A stretch of DNA of 64,000 nucleotides from Cryptomeria japonica (Eukaryota; Streptophyta; Pinopsida; Cupressales; Cupressaceae): NCBI RefSeq assembly GCF_030272615.1, contig NC_081409.1, positions 244,799,502 through 244,863,501 of the forward strand. Reading direction: 5' to 3'. Of this stretch, positions 1 through 12,292 are shown in pieces (within the stretch, counting starts at the first letter, position 1; the number at the start of each line of letters is the position of its first letter). Under the pieces are notes generated by a model. That model was given only the letters and a program-made list of their open reading frames with translations. It did not search any database and had not been told where the DNA came from. The translations under genes and the position numbers were made by a program.

Positions 1-599
1 GCCTAAGAACATAAAGAACACCAATGTACCGAAGAAAAACATTAATTACAAGCTCAACAATCAATGCAGACCACCAAAAAAAAAGGCACACGATCCAGAA
101 ACATCCACAAGCACAATGAATTACCATAGCGACATCCACACAAACACAAATTACTAGAATCAGTAGCATCTTCATACCAAACCTCAGGAACACTAACTAC
201 AATGACTATCAACCTTGAAAATCACTTGCAGACCTCCAAACCACAAACCACTTGAATTGAGGATACACACCAAAATCCCAAGCATACCTCCAAATCCACA
301 AAACAAGATATTATAATGTGGAGCAATGTAGATCAAACTATTGTCACCATTGGACAACTGAAAAATCAGCCACAACACTGATACCCATAACTCAATCAAA
401 TCTCCATGTGGACGTCTAAAGCTTGAACTGAATCAACTACAAACAACCCTCTGCAAACCCTTTAATTTGCAAACTATGATCTTCATCATGCTGAACAAGC
501 TTACTGACTGATAGACAAAGAAATATGTTGACAACAATGACAACACATCTCTCAAATATCTCTCAAGCACATATTTGCAACATTCTTCCAACAATCTCA
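1..599. other. Unassigned AT-rich sequence at left edge
   Basis: No convincing coding frame, LTR end or RNA gene is visible. The stretch is A/C-rich on the + strand and runs directly into a microsatellite. It may be the flank into which element A inserted, or part of a still older repeat such as the upstream part of element E. Nothing in the sequence decides between these. Confidence 0.4.
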
Positions 600-809
600 A
601 CAATACATACATACATACATATACATACACACACACATATATATATGTATATATATATATACATACATATATACACACACACAAACACATATATATATGT
701 ATATATATACATGTATATATATGTATATACATGTATATATATGTATATACATGTATATATATATATATGTATATACATATACATATATATATACATGTAT
801 ATACATATA
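600..809. repeat. TA/CA microsatellite left of element A
   Basis: A compound tandem repeat of tetra- and dinucleotides (atac, acac, atat, gtat), about 210 bp, ending exactly where the 5' LTR of element A begins. Several open frames across it translate to Tyr/Ile/His repeats; these are products of the repeat and not genes. Confidence 0.95.
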
Positions 810-1117
810 TGTAGACGTCTAAAAATGGTCAACGCTTGCGGAGTTATACTTTAACATTTGCGCATTGCCTTATTTTAGGGTTTTTTGCATCCCATTAACA
901 TTTCTTCTATGTTGCGCACTTGGTCTTTATCATTTGCAAGCATCGAGTCCTTCTTCTGCATTCTTCATTTGTCTCGCTTTCGAATTTGGTCTTGTCGATA
1001 ACAATCTTCAGTCATGATTTTGGTCGATCTTATCCTGTCGCATCAATGTGCGTGCTCATTTGTCATATTTTGACATCATCAATTCGATTTCATTCTGGAC
1101 ATTATCAATTCTAATCG

Positions 1118-1340
1118 ATGATAGAATTAGGGTTTTGTCCTCTTGTCAATCTTGTCATCTTGCGATCGATTCGCCATCAATCCTTGTCAATCTCATCAAT
1201 TTTGCGATCGATTTGTCATCAATCGTTGTCCTTTTTAATCTTGTCATTGTGTGATCGATTTGTCATCGATCCTTGTCCTCTTGTCAATCTTGTCATTTTG
1301 CGATCAATTTGTCATCGATCATTGTCCTTTTCAATCATGT
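1118..1340 (+). repeat. LTR minisatellite, about 50-bp unit
   Basis: Imperfect repeats of the kind gatcgatttgtcatcgatcc followed by ttgtcctcttgtcaatc. The 3' LTR counterpart (12618-12900) has about one unit more, which explains most of the length difference between the two LTRs. The repeats lie in the presumed U3 region. Confidence 0.8.
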
Positions 1341-2040
1341 CAATTTGGATCGATTAGTCATTGTTCCTCATCAATTGGTGCCTATCAATTTGGTCTCTTT
1401 ATCAATCTTGGTCAATTTGTCAACCAATCTCAATTGTTTATCAATCAAATCATTTATCAAGTCAAAATCATGATCAAATCGAATCGACATCAATTATCTT
1501 TTGTCAAGACCTAATTGTTGTCCTTGCATTTCTATTTCATCTTCTAGGGTTTTATGATTTAATCATTTAATCTTGTTTGTTATTTTCCCTCTAGGTTAAA
1601 TAATTTATTTATTTATCCTAAGTCTTCTTGTCACAATTAAATATTTATTTAATTGGCTAATTAATTCTTTTCTCTTTTTGTGAATTAATTAATTTACCTA
1701 ATTTTCCAATTTACTAATTTCTCCTACTTCCTAATTTTCTAATTTTCATCAATTTCTAATTTCCTAATTTCCAATTCATCTAATTTTCTATTTTCTCCTA
1801 TTTTTCTAATATTTCCCCTAATTTCATGGGAATGACATTTCAATCTTGTCATAATTTGTCATAATTTGTCAATCAATCAATTTTGCATAGCAATCTTGTC
1901 AATTTGGTCATAATTTGTCAATCAATCAATCTTGCATAGAAAGTGTCAATTTTGTCATAATTTGTCATATTTGTCATTCTTGATTTGAAATTTCCTTTCA
2001 AAATCTCTTCATGCTAATCTTGTCATCTCTCCAATTTGTC

Positions 2041-2047
2041 TATAAAT
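2041..2047 (+). promoter_or_regulatory. TATA-like box, element A 5' LTR
   Basis: The sequence tataaat is conserved at 13590-13596 in the 3' LTR and on the minus strand at 40687-40693 in element C. It is the best candidate core promoter for the element's genomic transcript. Position and conservation are seen; promoter function is inferred. Confidence 0.5.
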
Positions 2048-2339
2048 TGGATGAATTTCTTCAATCAGGGCCCCCGATCAATCAATCACGCTTCTAGTAT
2101 CCTTACGCTGTCATCTCGTCTTGTCAATCTTGCTTTCATGCTATACCTTTGCATTTGTAGGTGAGATTCATAAACAAAGCAATTTGAAGGAGAAAGAAGA
2201 ACAATGGAGAATCATGAAGAAGATATTCACATTTGGGATGGTTTGCATTTGATTTGAATGTCTTATTTCCATATCTCTATTGAATGTTTTTAGGATTTGT
2301 CATTGCAATTTAGTTTTCGTGATTGAGTAGGAGGGATAT

Positions 2340-2480
2340 GCGCCTGTGTCAAGGGATTTGTGCCTGTGTCAAGGCATTTTGCACCTGTGTCAAAGGGATC
2401 TACGCCTATGTCAAGGGATCTACGCCTATGTCAAGGCATTCTGCACCTGTGTCAAGACATTTTGCACTTGTGTAAGGCCA
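2340..2480 (+). repeat. Leader tandem repeat (cctgtgtcaagg type)
   Basis: About six imperfect copies of a 20-24-bp unit built on gcacctgtgtcaaggcattc. Element C has the same array on the minus strand at about 40100-40220. A reverse-complement version occurs in A at about 11640-11775, beside the start of the antisense PMD gene. Confidence 0.8.
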
Positions 2481-3343
2481 GAAACAGAGGTGAAAATTTG
2501 TGTTTTTACTTGCAAATTACTTTGTTTTGCATTTTGTTCTTGTATTCTGGTTTTATTTGGTACTGATTCTCTGTGCAACACCTTGGCATTACGTGTGATG
2601 AAGACTAAGAATGAAACTACTAACAAATCTTATGCAGGTTTGCTAGTCAAATACCAAACAAATCAAACTCCTAACTTAGTGATTTTGCAGGTTGCCTTAT
2701 ATTCCAACCAAACTTTGTGTTTGTGATTTTTAATTAGGCACCTAGTATGTTTGCTAAGTAGGATGGAATGAACATTTTTTCACTTTGCTTGTTGATTTTG
2801 ACATTGGAGTAGGAGAGTATGCTCTCATCCTTCTTAGGGTGATCAGAAATCCAGACCTTCGATACCATTCTCATGTTTTGGATTGTTTGTTACCTTTAGA
2901 GGGCCTGCCTTCCCGACCATTTGCTATCTTTTGCAAGCAAGTGACAATCATGAGAAGGGAATGACACAAAGTGAGCACAACTAGAGTACCTTGGCATTCT
3001 AACTCACTATAAATAAATACCTGATGGGCGAAAGCTTTGAAGGAAGGGTTACGTGGGAATTGTAGTTACTTGGGAAGTGATGACCCTTGGACTCTTTCTC
3101 ATATCAGCATCTAAGTAGGGCCTCATGGTCTAAATCGTGCTTGCGCGACTACATTTGTTTGGTATCTTGGTGGGCCTGTGTCTCAATCACGCTTGCGTGA
3201 CACCAAGGAGTAGCACTTAACAAAAATCCTTATTAAACACCATGTATTTAGAGGCCAAAATCCTTCTAGTTGCTTGAGAAGGAGGAGTTCGGATACTTGG
3301 AAGAGATACTAAGTTCACCATGGGGAGATTTCCATGGGGATTG

Positions 3344-3402
3344 ATGCTTGGCTTCCCTGAGAAGTGAGTTTCGTGGAGGGGAGCCCATGGGGTGAAGCAT
3401 CT
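3344..3402 (+). ncRNA. Conserved leader hairpin, element A copy
   Basis: GATGCTT (3344-3350) pairs with AAGCATC (3396-3402). Inside it, GGCTTCCC can pair with GGGGAGCC, giving a two-step hairpin. Equivalent hairpins occur in C (39196-39254, minus) and B (53024-53081), although the sequence around them has diverged. It may act in packaging, dimerisation or translation of element RNA; that role is inference. Confidence 0.5.
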
Positions 3403-4517
3403 ATGTATTCTCCTTGAATCTCATAACGAGTCTACCTCTCAAGTACCTACTATCCTTACCTACCATAAGAAATGTGTGAATGAGCATGATTGTCTTGAGT
3501 CTAAGTTAAAATATCTTGTCTTCTTTGCTTGTCAAAAGTTGAGTTGTGTCTCATTTCAAAAACAAGACAAATTGATTCAAAACAAGGTTAAACACAAGAG
3601 TATTTCATTCAACAAAGTTCAAAACACCTTCAAACATGGTTGTCAAACATTTTTCAAAATCTTGTCTCAACATTCATGTCACTTAGATTTAGGTCCTCCA
3701 TTGTCCATACTTAGGGCTTAGAGCATCATTCTTGCATTCCACTCGGTCCATTTCATTTAGGTGTCCATTTGCATGTCCTTATTAGGTTCTCATTTAGGTG
3801 TCCCCTTGCATGTCATTATTAGGTCCTCACTTAGGTGTCATATTGCATGTCCAACATTAGGTTCATCCTAGGTTTGCATTTTGCAAATTCATTGTCAACT
3901 ACCAAGGTTAAATTTCACCTAGGTCATACTCCTTTGCATATCAATAAGGGTCATCCATTTGCATGTGTCCTCTTGCATTAGAGTAATACCATTTCATAAT
4001 TCAACCTTAGGTTTTGTCTTAGGTTGACATTGTCATATATTTGCATTTGCATCCTTGTCCTCATAACATTAGGTCACATTTGCATACCCTAGGTCTCTTC
4101 ATTAAGCTTAGGTCATTATCATATCATATTACGGTCATTTGCATAGTAATTGTCCCTTTGCATATAGTGTCAAAACTAGGTTTTGTCATACTTGAGTAAT
4201 GCAAATCTTTGATAAACCCTAAGTTATTGTTAGGAAGTCTAGACCTTATCAAACTTTTGTCTTTTGTCATCAATGTCATTTTGTCAAACCTAGCTTAGTA
4301 TCCAAGCATATAGGTGAGACATTGTCAATTTGTCCTATTGTCATTTGGTCTTTTGTCCTTTAAGGTCTTGACTTCATTTCAACTTCCCAAGGTTGAGTCT
4401 TTAGGTTTGCATTCCAAAAAGTTTGTCGAAATCTTCAAAAACAACAAAAACATTAAAGTGCATTGTCATCCTTTTAGGTTGCATTTGTTAATCCCATTAG
4501 TTGCATTTCATAGTGAC

Positions 4518-7287
4518 ATGCTTGTTGAAATGAGGTCTCAACCTTCTTAGGAAGCCATGTCATCACAATTGAGAAATCAATCATGTCAATCCAATCTCTA
4601 CATGTCTTAGAACTTGGATCAAACTTTTTATGATGAAACAAGTCTCCAAATACAAAAACTAGAGGAGAAACTAGCTCAAGAAAAGGAGATTTTGGAACAA
4701 AAATTGAAAAACATTGAGAAGAATAGATCACAAATGTCCAAAATGTTTCAAAAATTTCCAAGTTGAAATCCAAAAATTGAGCCAATTGATGTAAGATCTC
4801 TTATTGAATGATCAAACATACCAGCTCTCATCTCACAAATAGAGATGATGAAACAATTTCAAGAAAAGAGACAACAATATTACGTGCCTTCACAACAAGA
4901 ATAAGAATGTGTTTACTATCAATCAGATTTTCAACCATCACAACCAATTGTTCAACAGTTCCAACATTTCCAACAGACACAACCAATGGTCCAATTTCAA
5001 CAATATGCCCAACCAACTATACAATGTCAACAAATAGTTCAGCCAATGGTGGAATATCAACAAATTCAATCAACATATCAATGTCAACAACTACAATCAC
5101 ACATTCAAAAACAAAACTTGCAACATGCACCAAGCCAAATTTTGAACATGTCAAATCAATTTGATCAACATCTAGTTTGAAATCAAAACATGACATCAAA
5201 CCAAGACCAAATTCTTGCAAAACAAGTTCAAATTCTAGATACAACTATGTCAAAACCTCGAAAGAAAGGTGGCTTTATTGCAATGATCTTAAGGAAATTA
5301 CCAAGGGATTTCTTTGAGGAAGATCAAGATAATACACTTATGTCTAGCAATGCCTCATCCCCCCACAAACAAATTGACTCTCTAGTGGCATCTATCCCTA
5401 CACCTTTAGAAGTTTCACATGAACCTTCCATATTGTCCTCATCATGCAATACACCTAAGGATGAAATTATCCAAGGGCTATCCATAATTGATTGCCAAAA
5501 TAATCCAATTCATGATGCACATCCTTGTCATGTTTCAGAAATACTAGACCCAATGCCACCATGCACTTTATTGCCATTACCTGTTTTAGAGGACCCCATT
5601 CGAAGTTCTTCTTCCTCATGTTCAAGCATTGATTCCTTGCCAGAATCCATCACAAATGTTCAAAGTGCATTTCCTTCATGCCAAAACATTGATTCCTTGT
5701 CAGAATCCCTCATGCATATCCAAAGTTCAACCTCATGTCAAGAGGATAATTTAGAGCACAAAGAAATGAGTCCTAAAGAAAATCAAGATCAAGATCCTGA
5801 AACCTTATCATCCCATCCAATTGTTGACAAGGATCCCATTTCCCCAGACACTCGCAATTATTCCATTATTCCTGTCCATTCTATCCAAGAACACAATATC
5901 CTTTCAAATCCCATTGGCATTCCACTTCCTAAGAAAGATCAAGATATCTCTTCCATCCTTTCTGATGATCCCATTAAAAGTCAAGAGCAAAGCACCTTTA
6001 AAGAAGATTCCAATGATCTTCCTCCTTGTCAAGATCAAATTATTCCTTTAAATCCTCCACAAGATCTTTTTGTTCCTCCATCTCCTTGTCTTAATGCTCC
6101 ATATACACTCCAAGATCACATTTCTTTTGATGATCCCATTATTTCTCCCATTCCATCTCTTGAAGAGCTTGTCATTGAACCATGTCCACTACACAATCCT
6201 AGTCCCCCTCATGATCCTAATCCCCCTCATGATCCTAATCCCCCTCATGATTATAACATGTCAGTGCAAGATGTTCATGAACCCTCGACATGCATAATGG
6301 GTTCTTCCACTTTGGTGCAATCCAATCCACTTCAAGATCTCATTATTTCTCTCATATCATATCCACCTCATAATGGACTCGCGTCTTCTTCCCAAAGAAA
6401 AGAGTATCCTACAAGTCAAGATATTCATAAAGGAAAAGGAGTAGACCTTCATGAGACAGAACCCCTCCATATCAAAGAAGATCTTAAGGGTCATGGCCTC
6501 ATTGAAATTTCTCAAGACGTGGGTACTCCTACTAAATCCAACATCCCTTCAAAATCCAAACATACACTTTCCCCATCATCCCTTCCATCCATCTTAGGTC
6601 CTTATATCCCTTCGTCCTTTATGCAAGGTCAGCAAAGGCACAAATCCTTGAGTAAATTTCATCAATCCAAAAGAATTCCATTTCATTCATATCCATCCAT
6701 GCATTCCTTTCCCCCTCCAAGCAATTTGGATGCCAAGCATAAAAGTCAAGGATCAACATGTCCAATATAATCAACATGTCAAAACAAAGAACAAATTGAT
6801 CTATAAAGAAAAAGAAATATCCAAAAAGCCACAAAGGCCCACTGAGAAAAATAAAGGAAATTCAAAATATATATGGGTTCCTAAATCCCTTATGCAAGCA
6901 ATGCACTCCAAGGAACCACAAAAGCATGAAAAATCAAAAACCATGTGGATCCCTAAGCGGCTCCTTGAAGCACAAAAGCCTAAAGAAAAATCCAAATTGG
7001 CATCCCAAGTTGCTATTCCTCCATCCAACCCTCTCAAATTTGTTCCTCCATCACCTTCTTCATCCATTTTGGGCCCTTATGTCCCAAAATCCCAAGCTAT
7101 TCCTCCATCAAAATCTCAATATCCAAAATACATCTTTCCTCCATCAGTCCATCACCCGTCAAGGTGTGTGCCAATGTTGATCTTGCCTTCATTTCCATCC
7201 AGTGAAGCCCAATTCTTCCAATACCCTATCCATTATCCAATTCACATTTTCCATCCTTCGATCCCTTTGGTCCAATCCTTTGCATAA
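4518..7287 (+). pseudogene. Element A Gln/Pro/Ser-rich ORF, decayed
   Basis: Homologous throughout to the ORF of element C (35312-38206). The first part (4518-5190) has several in-frame stops. A long open part, 5190-6770 (526 codons), follows, and then a shift to another frame, open over 6730-7287. The shift comes from loss of about 20-27 bp near 6745 compared with C. Visible parts are a coiled coil (about 4640-4740), Gln-rich repeats (about 4925-5110), a basic patch near SKPRKKGGF, and a long acidic, Pro/Ser-rich stretch with the motif SSILGPYVPKS near the end. I see no capsid, zinc knuckle, protease or polymerase motif. Function is unknown; its place where gag-pol should lie suggests a structural or targeting role. 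Confidence 0.75.
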
Positions 7288-8227
7288 ATCCTTGCCTTAG
7301 TTTCATCTCTTTTTCCATGTCCTTATCCTACCGACATCTTTGAGCATACTTTTAAAGGTCATGGTCCATTTTTTTTTTCAGACTACTATCCAAAAAAAAT
7401 AAATGTTTGAGTCCTTCTTCCATCCCCTATCATGTGTCCATCTTCTATTGAAAAAGTCAAAATCCAAAAAATCTGAAAAAAGGTAAAAAAAAAAAAAAAA
7501 GTAAAGCAAAAATAATTCGTCCACTGGTGAAAACCTGGCAAACAAGCACCTTGGGCAAGTACCGTGATGAAAACCTGGCAAACAGGCATCATGCATAATT
7601 TATGAACTTCTTGCACACCACACTTGGGGGCAGGTTTCCTCCTTCATGTCCTACTGCCCTTCATTATCCTATCATACCATGTCATTACCCCTCCATTATC
7701 CTATTGTCCCTCATGTCCAGTTTCCCTTTCCACCTTTGATCTTGACAAGGCTGAGGATGGTCATGAGCATCATGCATCTTGTTTGCAGATTTTAGTCCAT
7801 CATGGCTTTTGGTATTTATCCATTTGCTTATTATAACCTTTCATCCATATTCCTTGGCTTATTGCAACTTTCTGCCACTATGCATTAGCCAATCCCGACC
7901 TTTAGTCCATGTCCTTTATCCATTCTTGGTCTTGCTTATCCTATCCATATCTTATCACTATCCATACACTCTTTTTCATTCCTTGATCTTGATCTGACAT
8001 AAGGACGCAAAATTTAAACATAGTTTCAAAAACCTCTTGACATGTCCCTCATGCCATGTCACTACTTTACATTGTCATATCTAGTCTCTTGTCCCATCAT
8101 GCAATAGCCCTTGAAAATTGCATCTGTATTGTCTCCATGATAAAAGGCCTTTGTCTTCCCTCTATCCACCAACATTTTAGCAAGCCTATTTATTCACCTG
8201 TCATATTCCTTGTCTTGCTAGACACTG

Positions 8228-8510
8228 GGGGCAAAAATCATAAAAATTGCAAAATGTCCTGAAAAAATCATAAAAATTGCAAAATGTCTTGAAAAAATCA
8301 TAAAAATTGAAAACTGTCCTGAAAAAATCCAAAAAAATCAAATAATGTCCTGAAAAAATCCAAAAAAATCATATAAAGTCCTAAAAAAAATCCAAAAAAA
8401 TCAAATAATGTCTTGAAAAAAAATCCCTAAAAATCAAATAATGTCCTGAAAAAGTCCCTAAAAAGTCAAATAATGTCCTGAAAAACAAAAAAAAATTGTT
8501 AAAAAACTCA
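8228..8510 (+). repeat. A-rich minisatellite in element A tail
   Basis: About nine units of 30-32 bp built on tcctgaaaaaatccaaaaaa. The equivalent array in C is at about 34080-34290 on the other strand, and a comparable T-rich array lies in F at about 21600-21885. All sit between the coding region and the polypurine tract, next to a motif like ttttgcccccagt or its complement. Confidence 0.85.
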
Positions 8511-8716
8511 AAAAAAACAAAACAACACAATATCCCCTTTGTGCATAGACAGATCGCTGAGCATACATCCAATGGCACTCAATCACACACTGCACTTTCA
8601 TGAAATCACGTATTAACAGATGAACTTTTCAATCAAACCAAACATTCAAACTGATTAAACTTGTCATATCAATCAATCCACATCAATATTATTTGTCCTT
8701 GTCACTATTATCATGG

Positions 8717-8802
8717 GTCTTATACAGGGTGTGGTATACTCGAAACCAAACTGTGTCCTGTCTTAGACGGGGTACCGCATTCCCTAAAACCAGACAGCAT
8801 GA
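8717..8802 (+). repeat. 43-bp tandem pair, conserved 3' tail motif
   Basis: Two diverged copies of a unit that begins gtcttatacagggt and ends near aaaccaaactg. Element C has the same pair (about 33760-33870, minus). F has about three units with gtataagac ends (about 20335-20465). Sharing between separate families suggests an RNA or DNA signal; its role is unknown. Confidence 0.65.
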
Positions 8803-9739
8803 TCATTCCTATTTTCCACTTTTGACAATGACAATCAAACTGTTTGTTTGACTTGGTTGAATTTGTGCATCTTATCTTTTTATTGATTTATCTTTGGCTT
8901 CGATCATGTTCCTATGTTGCTCGATGATGTCACTGAGTGATTTAGAGTGACCGGGATGGTTCATGGTCCCTTTCCTTTTTGTTGTGTTTGCTGTTTGTGG
9001 AATGTCTGTCACAAACTAGGGCAACTATATCATTGGGTGTCTGTGATAAGTACGTTCGCTCTGTGAACGCCGCACATACCTTGACCCTTGATGTATGCAC
9101 CCTAGGATGCTTCACTCATTCCTTGTGTGCGATGTGTTTGTCTTTTGCAAACGAGGTTGCGTTTCAGCTCTGGCTTTCAATGCCATGATGCTCTGCATCC
9201 ACTTTGCTACATTAAATAAAGGTTCTCACCTACTTCTGTGCATTGTTGAAAGCAAGTTTTTCTTCATCTCTAATTGTTCTCTATCTAATTTCTTCTTACT
9301 AACATTTCTTCCGTCGGTTCGGTCTAGTTTTCCAATCTCCAAAAACATAAGTTGCATCCTGCATTCATTGATTAGTACCTTTGCATTATATCAAGCCCAT
9401 ATCAAGCATTTTATTCATTTCATATTATAAATGCATCAAAAACACATAAAAATATATTCATACATGTTCCACAATGGTACATAAATAGTGCATAAGACAT
9501 CCATGCATGGAACGTAAACATAAGCCATAACACATTGCATCCCATCATATAGATGCATATCATATCATATATCAAAACAATATCAGAGTACAAAATTGGA
9601 CTGTCTATCCTAAGTATGGCCCACAAGGCTGACTACATAATGTCACATTATATATGTCTCTATCATAAGGAGCACATGCCTCTGTCACTAGGTGCTTCCT
9701 CTGTCCTCCTCATCCTTGCCATGTCTCAAGGATGATGTC

Positions 9740-11480
9740 CCTCCTATCCCTGGTCCTGGCTGTGGTGGTCTCCTAGGTCCACTCACCCCCATGCTGCTCA
9801 CTGACCTCCGAGAATGTGGCCTGCTCTCTGTCCTCGATCATGCCTGATATGATGATGCTCTCTGCTCTAGTGGAACTGCACTCTCATATAGTGTCCTCCA
9901 ATGACATATCTCCTCTCCAGTCTCTACCAACATCTGTGCCATCTCACGTACACTGGCATCCCTAATCGACCCAATATACTCGGTCACTCTCTGCTCTACT
10001 TGTTGTGCCTGGGCTATCACTGTATCTTGAGCCGCTGTCAATCTGGCTATCTCTACTCTGAACTGATCCTACTCTGTCCTCAAGGTAGCATTCTGTCTCT
10101 CTAATGTCGCAGTGTGATCATGTTGACTCGCTATGGTAGCCCTACATATCTCCATCTCCTCTATGCTAGCTGTCTCCGGCTCTATGGGTATATCCTGCAA
10201 TGACTCCTGATCGGCCGGATCCGACTCATCTCCCTCCTCATCATCCTCCTCATCCTCATCACCTCCATCATCGTTATCCTCCTCATCCTCATCATCTCCG
10301 TCCTCCTCTCCAGCGAGTGGGAAATCCTCCTGTCTCCTAGGCACCGGAATATCAGGATCAGTCAATGGCACAGGCCGTCATCGTGCAAACCATTGCTCAT
10401 ACTCCTTTGTCATCCCAGCGTCCACAACATCTGATTTCCAATCCCACTATCTTTGCTGTAGCTATGTGAAGTCAGCATATGCTATGTGTGGCTGAATCAT
10501 CCTCCCCCACTGACTCGTCTCTCTATGAGATCGGGCACAGTGTATTGTCCCTCTGGGTACATCCTGCCTCTCTCCAAACTATCATCTGACTCTCTCTAGT
10601 GATTCACTAGTCACCCAATCAGGTATCTCTACTGTCTGCAATACGGTAGCTCATCACTATCATCTGACCATCCCGGGCAATCAAGATATGGCCTCCATGT
10701 GAACTCTCTCAATCTGTCTAGCTCATGTCGCCAATACAATATGTATCCGAATGGACCCTGTCTAAATGTACCCCCATAACAGTACACATATGGTTGATGT
10801 GGTACTACCTGTCTCTCTGTAATCGGTCGACATATGGCTATGTGCTCAAATGCCCATACCTGTAACAGTGTGACTCCACAGCTCAACGTTTGAACTCCCT
10901 GATATGCTATCTGATGCAACTGAAAATATAGCATAGAAAGTACGCATGGTCCCCATGCGTACACCATCCCCTCTGTCACCATCTGCTCTAGCACTCTTCC
11001 CCATCCAATAGGGAATCCATGTCCTCATCTGTCCCCTGCTAATAGGCATGCTATAACCACTGCTATCACCACATATCACTTATTGTACTCTGATGCCATG
11101 GTCTCCCAGCCAATCTCCCTCTCTATGATATCTAGATCATCTACGTCACACTCAAATAATCTGCACAAAGCATCTCTCCCTGTCGTTGGATCATACTCTA
11201 TCATCTCCCCCTAAATCAGAATGTGGAGGATACGCCATACATCCTCTAGTGTCACCATCGCCTCTCCTATTGACAGATGGAATGAGGAAGTCTCTGGATG
11301 CCATCACTCTGCCAATGCGGTCAGCAATCCTGTGTTTGCCCTAATCTCGGGCATGAATGTAATATAGTATAATCCAAGTCCTGCTAATGTATTTCTATCC
11401 GTGCTCCTGAGTCTATGTCACAACATGAAGCAGTCGGGTCTGTTCTCCTGTGTAATCAATGGATACTATCGACTCTGCAT
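9740..11480 (-). pseudogene. Antisense plant mobile domain (PMD) gene in element A
   Basis: Read on the minus strand, the N-terminal part (about 11400-11220) gives GLLTALAE, then a stop where Trp or Arg is expected, then WHPETSSFHLSIGE and TLEDVWRIL. That is the signature of the plant mobile domain (aminotransferase-like) family. The domain continues through 10994-10629, including LLQVWAFEHI and RPYLDCPGW. Next come a QWGRMIQPHIAYADF segment (about 10480), an Asp/Glu-rich stretch (10371-10180) and a predicted coiled-coil tail (10041-9838). Several stops and frame changes break it. In known Tat elements such as Grande and Retand, extra antisense ORFs lie between integrase and the 3' LTR, and some encode this domain. 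The position fits; the biological role is not established. Confidence 0.82.
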
Positions 11481-11639
11481 CACAATTGGGGCACAAATTT
11501 GTCAGTTTTTGGGTTTTCTCCTAAGGGCTGCATTTCCTTGTTTCATCCACAAATCAGGGTTTTTCTTATCTATTTTGACCTATCCTGCCCTTATCCCCCT
11601 TTTCGAGATCATCCACACGCTATTTTTGGTCAAATTAGG

Positions 11640-11775
11640 GTCCTCAGTGCACAACTACGCCTGTGTACCCTGTCCTGCACCTGTGTAGCATCAAGTTGTG
11701 CCTATGTACCCTACACAGGTGCAGAACATCCTCACACAAGCGCAGAATGTGCCCACACAGGCGCAGAAGTCATTT
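11640..11775 (-). repeat. Leader-like repeats upstream of the antisense PMD gene
   Basis: Repeats such as cacacaggcgcagaa, cctacacaggtgcagaa and cacacaagcgcagaa are the reverse complement of the leader array at 2340-2480. They lie just upstream (minus sense) of the PMD gene, where its own 5' untranslated region would be. Confidence 0.65.
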
Positions 11776-12292
11776 TTTTAATTCCCTATGGGCCCCGCAA
11801 TGTCCCGCAAGCAAGTAAAATTCATGAAATTTGACATATAGGTTTTTGAGATACATACCACTGCTCCCACGTCATCTGGTCATTTTTAGGTGCGTACACA
11901 TTCCCCGAGGTGATCTTCCATTGGAATGTTTGCCATCTCTATGCAAGGGTCCTTTTCCAGAGCAACAATTCCTCCACTTTGGCTAGTGCAAATGAGCTAT
12001 TTTCCTTCTCCTTGTCTCATTTATAGATCTTTGTCAGTGTATAGATGGACATGCACCCTCTCCATCTTATGCTGGTCGCAGTCTTTTACACCTTCCATTG
12101 CTTGTCATCCATGCATCTGACCTTCAATTCTTGATCCGTTTGATCCTATCATTTTCTATCATTCTTATCGATCAATTGGCCTCTCTTTTGGATGTTTCCG
12201 GCCAATTCCTCGAGGGGGCATGCATATGTCATTGTTATTGTCTGGGGCATTTTCATTATTGTTCTTTGAAACAACGCTTAAAATCACATTTT
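11776..12292 (+). other. Spacer between PMD block and polypurine tract
   Basis: Non-coding. From about 12136 on, it again aligns with the tail of C (about 33250 downward). The PMD block therefore ends near 12130. No other signal is visible. Confidence 0.55.

Larger units (their letters stand above)
810..2326 (+). repeat. Element A 5' LTR (3' end truncated)
   Basis: Starts with TGTAGAC and matches 12310-13875 closely. It contains a minisatellite (about 1118-1340), a very AT-rich stretch (about 1590-1830) and a TATA-like box, tataaat, at 2041-2047. That box probably marks the U3/R boundary, because the same box sits at the equivalent place in the 3' LTR and in element C. Similarity between the two LTRs ends at gattga (2321-2326). 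By comparison with C, about 55 bp of LTR end and the primer-binding site are deleted here. Confidence 0.92.
2327..4515 (+). other. Element A leader (5' untranslated region)
   Basis: A non-coding leader of about 2.2 kb. It opens with tandem copies of a motif like gcgcctgtgtcaagg (2340-2480), continues with sequence shared with elements C, B and F (about 2820-3560), and includes a conserved hairpin at 3344-3402. Short sequences like tttttgcagg occur (near 2635 and 2685) and could be 3' splice sites. No long open frame is credible here. Confidence 0.7.
7288..9330 (+). other. Element A 3' untranslated tail with repeats
   Basis: Non-coding, and aligned in order with the tail of C (35311-33320, minus). 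It contains two copies of a motif like gatgaaaacctggcaaacag (near 7530 and 7570), also present downstream of the integrase end in B. Further on are an A-rich minisatellite (8228-8510) and a 43-bp tandem pair (8717-8802). The tail joins the antisense PMD block near 9330. Confidence 0.7.

Noticed and set aside
433-854. Several overlapping Tyr/Ile/His-rich open frames on both strands
   Set aside because: They are translations of a TA/CA microsatellite; the same kind of frames appear at 13877-14395 for the same reason.
8228-8510. Regular short repeats that could suggest a CRISPR-like array
   Set aside because: The units are contiguous and A-rich without unique spacers, and the context is a plant retrotransposon tail. 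The same holds for 60090-60420.
9740-11480. A host MAIN/MAIL-type PMD gene
   Set aside because: It lies between the tail and polypurine tract of element A, in the antisense position known for Tat elements, and has several stops and frame changes. An element-borne pseudogene is the better reading.
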